Assembly (NCBI RefSeq): GCF_003231305.1 | Contig: NZ_QKVM01000061.1 | Coordinates: forward strand, 1 to 36,419 | Reading direction: 5' to 3' | DNA from: Pseudomonas sichuanensis | GTDB taxonomy: Bacteria; Pseudomonadota; Gammaproteobacteria; Pseudomonadales; Pseudomonadaceae | DNA length: 36,419 nt | Shown: in pieces, positions 33,598-36,419 of the stretch | Layout: every line of letters starts with the position of its first letter | How positions within the stretch are numbered: position 1 is the stretch's first letter | Translations under genes and position numbers: made by a program | The notes under the pieces: model-generated | Databases searched by the model: none | The model's input: only the letters and a program-made list of their open reading frames with translations | What the model was told of the DNA's origin: nothing

Positions 33598-33725
33598 GGC
33601 AGTTCATCTCCTTGAGACGCGTAATACTGAGCGCCGCAAATGTTGTCGTGCTCAATCAGCGGTGCAGATTTTCTGGGCATTGGGCGCAAATCAGACTCGT
33701 TGCGAATGATTGACCGCAGTCGTTC
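33594..33725 (-). pseudogene. C-terminal fragment of istA (IS21 family)
   Basis: Ends PRKSAPLIEHDNICGAQYY and overlaps the istB ATG by 4 nt, the usual istA-istB junction; the consensus end of IstA is EH-N-RG--YY. Only about 40 residues remain, with no DDE catalytic domain. Together with the istB piece it is an internal scrap of an IS21 element lacking both ends. Confidence 0.7.
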
Positions 33726-33791
33726 AGAGCTCAAAATGTTCAGCGTATTTGCATAGGTGCATATATACATGCGTCTCTCCACCTAAATTTG

Positions 33792-34079
33792 ATGGTCTAT
33801 CAGAACTCGAAGCGTAGAAAGCAGCGTTTGACCTGGACTCAGCGGGTGAAGGTAATTAACCAGTTGCTTAGTGGTCGAATGGGAATGGACGTGTGCTATG
33901 CCATGCAGCCTAGTTACAAACTTGCTGTCGACGAAGACCAGATTCCTATCGAATTGGTAGGTGATTTCCTGCGCAGCGCATCGCTACATAAATGGGCGTG
34001 GGACTGCATCAAGGAGGAGCGAGTCGAACGGTTTCCCCCAGCCAATTTGTTGGTTGCGAACATCCCTAGCAAGTACTGA
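33792..34079 (+). CDS. Hypothetical 95-aa protein
   Basis: The product is basic at the start (KRRKQRLTWTQRVKVINQLL) and has IPIELVGDFLRSASLHKWAW and RFPPANLLVANIP. There is no good ribosome site before ATG 33792, and it begins just after the IS21 scrap, so it may be a truncated gene. Unrecognised. Confidence 0.45.
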   Translation: MVYQNSKRRKQRLTWTQRVKVINQLLSGRMGMDVCYAMQPSYKLAVDEDQIPIELVGDFLRSASLHKWAWDCIKEERVERFPPANLLVANIPSKY

Positions 34080-34215
34080 TTCTCGGCGAGTCGCCGCCGA
34101 AATGTGAAAACCCCACTCCCGCGTTGTACAGTGCAAGTAGGCCGGGGGGTGAATAAGCAGTTGCCGAAAGAAAAACCCAGCCCTCTAACCACTAGTTCCC
34201 GCGAAAGGAAGCCAG

Positions 34216-34854
34216 ATGCACATTCGCCTTGCTCAACTCAGCGATGTCCAGGCCATTGCCGAGATCTACAACCAGGGGATCGAAGACCGCAGCTCTACGT
34301 TCGAGACCCAACCACGCAGCGCCATGGATGTGCAGCCCTGGGTGGCCGACATGTCTCGCCATCCGGTGCTGGTCGTCGAGGTCGACGGTGCGGTAGTGGC
34401 GTGGGCAAACCTGAGCAGCTACCGCGCGCGTTCGTGCTACGCCGGCATCGCCGACTTCTCGATCTATCTGGGCCGTGACGTCCGCGGACGTGGCATCGGC
34501 AAGGCGCTGCTCAAGGCATTGCTCAGTGAGGCTGAGGCACGCGGCTTCTGGAAAGTCCTCTCCCGCATTTTCACCTTCAACGAGGCGAGCCTCGCGCTCT
34601 GTCAGTCCTGCGGTTTCAGGACGGTTGGCGTCTATGAGAAGCACGCTTGTCTTGAAGGCCGTTGGCTGGATTGCGCGATCGTTGAGCGGGTGTTTCCGTC
34701 GAACCAACCCGTTCCAGATGACGAAGCAGCAGGCTGTCGTAGTACTTGCGCCAGTTTCCGCCTGGGCGCGTCTGCTCATCTAGGATCAGAAAGTCCAAGC
34801 CGTGCTGCTGTAAATGCCAGCCAAGCGCCAAGCCCGCTTGCCCACCACCGATGA
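34216..34854 (+). CDS. arsN: ArsN-type GNAT N-acetyltransferase with abnormal C-terminal tail
   Basis: Residues 1-165 form a complete GNAT acetyltransferase: MHIRLAQLSDVQAIAEIYNQ, SYRARSCYAGIADFSIYL and the acetyl-CoA loop RGRGIGKA (90-97), then SCGFRTVGVYEKHA and LDCAIVERVF. This type in ars clusters (ArsN1) acetylates organoarsenicals or phosphinothricin-like compounds. Family members end close to residue 165-170; here the frame reads on for about 45 residues to 34854, through DNA that on the other strand is an arsO fragment. A rearrangement removed the natural stop. A GAAAGGAAG ribosome site precedes the ATG. Confidence 0.85.
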   Translation: MHIRLAQLSDVQAIAEIYNQGIEDRSSTFETQPRSAMDVQPWVADMSRHPVLVVEVDGAVVAWANLSSYRARSCYAGIADFSIYLGRDVRGRGIGKALLKALLSEAEARGFWKVLSRIFTFNEASLALCQSCGFRTVGVYEKHACLEGRWLDCAIVERVFPSNQPVPDDEAAGCRSTCASFRLGASAHLGSESPSRAAVNASQAPSPLAHHR

Positions 34855-34888
34855 CGATCACATCCACCGCGCGACTCGATTTATTCAT
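34724..34888 (-). pseudogene. arsO: N-terminal fragment of arsO-like flavin monooxygenase
   Basis: From ATG 34888 the minus strand encodes VDVIVIGGGQAGLALGWHLQ, then FLILDEQTRPGGNWRKYYDS, the FAD-binding start (GGGQAG at residues 14-19) of the flavoproteins often found in ars operons. Similarity ends at about residue 53, at the join with the arsN tail. The remaining 300 or so residues are missing, so it is inactive. It lies 44 bp downstream of the minus-strand arsR, its former operon partner. Confidence 0.78.
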
Positions 34889-34932
34889 ATGTGCGCACTC
34901 AAGCATATATCAGGACAAAAAAAGGGCACGAG

Positions 34933-35271
34933 CTACGGGCAGCACAGCGAAACCAGACCCTTGGTTCGCTGGAGCAGGCCCTCAAGGCGCTCGACGATCG
35001 CCCCACCATTCACTTCGTAGAACACCTGCCTGCCCACCTTGGTGGCTTTCACGATCTGGGCATCGTGCAGCACCTGCAGGTGCCTGGAGACCACCGAGCG
35101 CTCCTGCGGCAGCTCTTTAGCGATTTCGCCGACATCCGCCCGGCCCAGCAGGAGCACGCGCTTGAACACCGCGACCCTGGAGGGCTCGCAGAGTGCTTTG
35201 AAGAAGGCTTCGTCCAGCGACTCGATGGCAGCGTCGATGGCTTGGGTGCGGAGGTTCTGGTTGGTCGTCAT
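34933..35271 (-). CDS. arsR: ArsR-family metalloregulator (C-terminal CC type)
   Basis: The 112-aa repressor has FFKALCEPSRVAVFKRVLLL, the winged HTH (ADVGEIAKELPQERSVVSRH, LQVLHDAQIVKATKVGRQVF) and a vicinal cysteine pair C110-C111 at the end. It lacks the ELCVCEL site of the second ArsR here, so the arsenite site probably uses C28 and the terminal cysteines (inference). ATG 35271 starts inside a longer open frame to 35493 that has no family likeness upstream. Downstream on the same strand is the arsO fragment. Confidence 0.88.
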   Translation of the reverse strand: MTTNQNLRTQAIDAAIESLDEAFFKALCEPSRVAVFKRVLLLGRADVGEIAKELPQERSVVSRHLQVLHDAQIVKATKVGRQVFYEVNGGAIVERLEGLLQRTKGLVSLCCP

Positions 35272-35282
35272 GCCGCCAATAT

Positions 35283-35302
35283 ATGTGCACGAATATGCAC
35301 AT
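35283..35302. promoter_or_regulatory. Candidate ArsR operator
   Basis: ATGTGCA-CGAATA-TGCACAT is a perfect 7-bp inverted repeat with 6-bp spacer, 12 bp upstream of the minus-strand arsR start. Size and position fit an ArsR/SmtB operator and self-repression. Confidence 0.55.
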
Positions 35303-35348
35303 GTAAAGCCACCCATCACCGGAGGGGTTGCGATACATTCGGAAAAGC

Positions 35349-35370
35349 GTATATTCGAAAAATCATATAC
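35349..35370. promoter_or_regulatory. Second inverted repeat before the plus-strand ars genes
   Basis: GTATAT and ATATAC flank a 10-bp A-rich spacer, ending 17 bp before the ATG at 35388. The spacing resembles dimeric repressor sites, and this may be the operator or promoter of the plus-strand ars genes. Confidence 0.4.
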
Positions 35371-35387
35371 ATGCATAGTACCTCGCG

Positions 35388-35800
35388 ATGACTGGCAAGA
35401 TCCGCGTCCTGTTTGTTTGCACCGCAAACGCTGCTCGCTCCCAGCTCGCCGAAGCATTGCTCCGACACACAGACCCTGTGCGCTTTGAAGCATTCAGCGC
35501 CGGCACTCAGCCTGGCGAAGTAGATCCGCGTACCTTCGCGGCGCTTGAGCACCTCGGTATCGATGCCAGCGGCCGCGCAGCAAGTCCATCGATGAGTTCG
35601 CCGGCGAACACTTCGACTACCTCATCACCCTTTGCGACAAGGCGGCGCTGGAGTGCCAGTTACTACCGGCATTGGGCGAGCGCTTGGCGTGGCACTTTGA
35701 AGATCCGGTCACCAGCGACAAGCACGATGCCTTCCGCCATACGCTTCACGAGATCCATGAGCGCATCAAGATGTTCGTCTTCGTGAAAACCAAACACTGA
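35388..35800 (+). pseudogene. Frameshifted low-molecular-weight-phosphatase-type ArsC
   Basis: The frame begins KIRVLFVCTANAARSQLAEA, with the C-X-X-N-X-X-R-S phosphate loop of thioredoxin-type arsenate reductases/LMW phosphatases. After HLGIDASG at about 35574 the natural continuation SKSIDEFAGEHFDYLITLCD...MFVFVKTKH is in another frame and ends at 35800. The total length of 413 nt is one base short of 138 codons, so a single-base deletion (GGCCTGCGC to GGCCGCGC) explains it. Read as is, the product is a 132-aa protein with a nonsense tail. It could also be a sequencing error. Confidence 0.85.
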
Positions 35801-35808
35801 GAATCGTT

Positions 35809-36165
35809 ATGACTGATCCACTGACCCCTACCAAGGTTTTCAAATGCCTCGCCGACGAGAACCGCATTCGGATGATGCTGCTGATCGCCCGCGAGGAAGA
35901 GCTCTGCGTCTGTGAGTTGACCTGTGCGCTGGAAGAAAGCCAGCCCAAGGTTTCCCGCCACTTGGCGCAATTACGCACCTGTGACCTGCTGGCAGACCGC
36001 CGCCAGGGCCAATGGGTTTATTACCGGCTGCATCCAGAGCTGCCCGCCTGGGTACGCGAGATCCTGAAAACGACGCTGGAGGCCAACAGCGAGTGGCTGA
36101 ACAGCAGTTCCACTCGACTGGACGCCATGGGTGACCGCCCACAGCGTGCTGCTACCTGCTGCTGA
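35809..36165 (+). CDS. arsR: ArsR-family arsenic repressor (ELCVCEL type)
   Basis: The 118-aa protein has FKCLADENRIRMMLLIAREE, the metal site ELCVCEL (31-37, cysteines C33 and C35), the recognition helix in SQPKVSRHLAQLRTCDLL and the wing DRRQGQWVYYRL. This is the classical arsenite-responsive ArsR, releasing DNA when As(III) binds. It ends with a further CC pair (ATCC). It lies 8 bp after the broken arsC-type gene and 20 bp before the intact arsC, clearly one operon. Confidence 0.93.
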   Translation: MTDPLTPTKVFKCLADENRIRMMLLIAREEELCVCELTCALEESQPKVSRHLAQLRTCDLLADRRQGQWVYYRLHPELPAWVREILKTTLEANSEWLNSSSTRLDAMGDRPQRAATCC

Positions 36166-36185
36166 TTACTGCCGAGCAAAAGCCG

Positions 36186-36419
36186 ATGAAAGTTCTGTTC
36201 CTCTGCACCGCCAATAGCTGCCGCAGCATCCTCTCCGAGGCTGTTTTCAATCACCTGGCTCCGGCCGGCATGAAGGCCTACAGCGCCGGAAGCCAGCCCA
36301 AGGGCGAGGTACATCCGCTGTCCATCTCCGCGCTGCAGCGCGCCGGTATTTCCACCGATGGCCTCAGCAGCAAATCCAGCGATGCACACGCCGAGCTGGC
36401 ACCGGACTTCGTCATCACC
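36186..36419 (+). CDS. arsC: Arsenate reductase ArsC, thioredoxin type (3' end outside window)
   Basis: The first 78 residues are visible. MKVLFLCTANSCRSILSEAV has the C7-X5-R13-S phosphate loop of LMW-phosphatase-like arsenate reductases, which reduce As(V) to As(III) for export. YSAGSQPKGEVHPLSISALQ and SSKSSDAHAELAPDFVIT follow the family pattern. The gene runs off the window at 36419. No arsenite efflux pump is yet visible; it should lie downstream if the operon is complete. Confidence 0.92.
   Translation, partial: MKVLFLCTANSCRSILSEAVFNHLAPAGMKAYSAGSQPKGEVHPLSISALQRAGISTDGLSSKSSDAHAELAPDFVIT

Larger units (their letters stand above)
29530..36419. mobile_element. Second integrated element (left part; continues past the window)
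   Basis: Starting at the cut cupin gene, the sequence becomes A+T-richer and contains a tyrosine recombinase pointing inward, IS relics, antitoxin-like genes and arsenic-resistance genes. The first 11 bases of the insert (GGTTAACCCAA) also occur near the left end of the other island. The right end is not in view. Whether the ars cluster belongs to the same element or is backbone cannot be decided from the window. Confidence 0.65.

Overview
The window looks like a Pseudomonas chromosome of the P. putida group. The backbone genes are very GC-rich, P. putida-type REP palindromes are present, and the order recC-recB-recD, yfiR-yfiN-yfiB, lysR, mmsA-mmsB is the one I remember from P. putida. This was not checked against any database.

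Layout. (1) 71-9293: recC, recB and recD overlap by 4 nt at each junction and encode the RecBCD helicase-nuclease. (2) 9363-11712: yfiR-yfiN-yfiB, also coupled by 4-nt overlaps, is a periplasmic/inner-membrane/outer-membrane switch controlling cyclic-di-GMP. (3) 11778-25800: a genomic island of about 14 kb inserted in the 3' end of the LysR gene that lies divergent to mmsA. A 129-bp direct repeat with 5 mismatches flanks it. The right copy completes the reading frame of the regulator and the left copy is the displaced host 3' end with its own stop codon. The island carries a tyrosine integrase, a Cas2/SinR-like small protein, a small serine resolvase, a decayed DUF1524 (GmrSD-type) endonuclease, a coupled operon of one large serine recombinase and two ParB/RepB-like proteins, small HTH proteins, an SF2-like helicase and a relic of another integrase. 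(4) 25662-29173: the restored LysR regulator and the valine-catabolism genes mmsA-mmsB, closed by a terminator and a REP pair. (5) 29386-29529: the 3' end of a cupin gene, cut by a second element. (6) 29530 to the window end: the second element, with another tyrosine recombinase, remnants of IS3 and IS21 insertion sequences, an overlapping pair of antitoxin-like genes (MbcA/ParS-like and DUF6088), and a rearranged arsenic-resistance cluster (arsN, an arsO fragment, two arsR genes, one frameshifted and one intact but window-truncated arsC-type gene).

How it works together. The housekeeping part covers DNA repair, c-di-GMP control and branched-chain amino acid breakdown. Two integrating elements, 3.7 kb apart, use the 3' ends of two minus-strand genes as landing sites on either side of mmsAB. 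The first element combines integration, recombination, ParB-like and replication-helicase functions with two consensus DnaA boxes, so it may be able to replicate or segregate after excision (inference). The most unusual module is the recombinase-ParB-RepB operon with its divergent small protein (17016-20840), which has no ParA.
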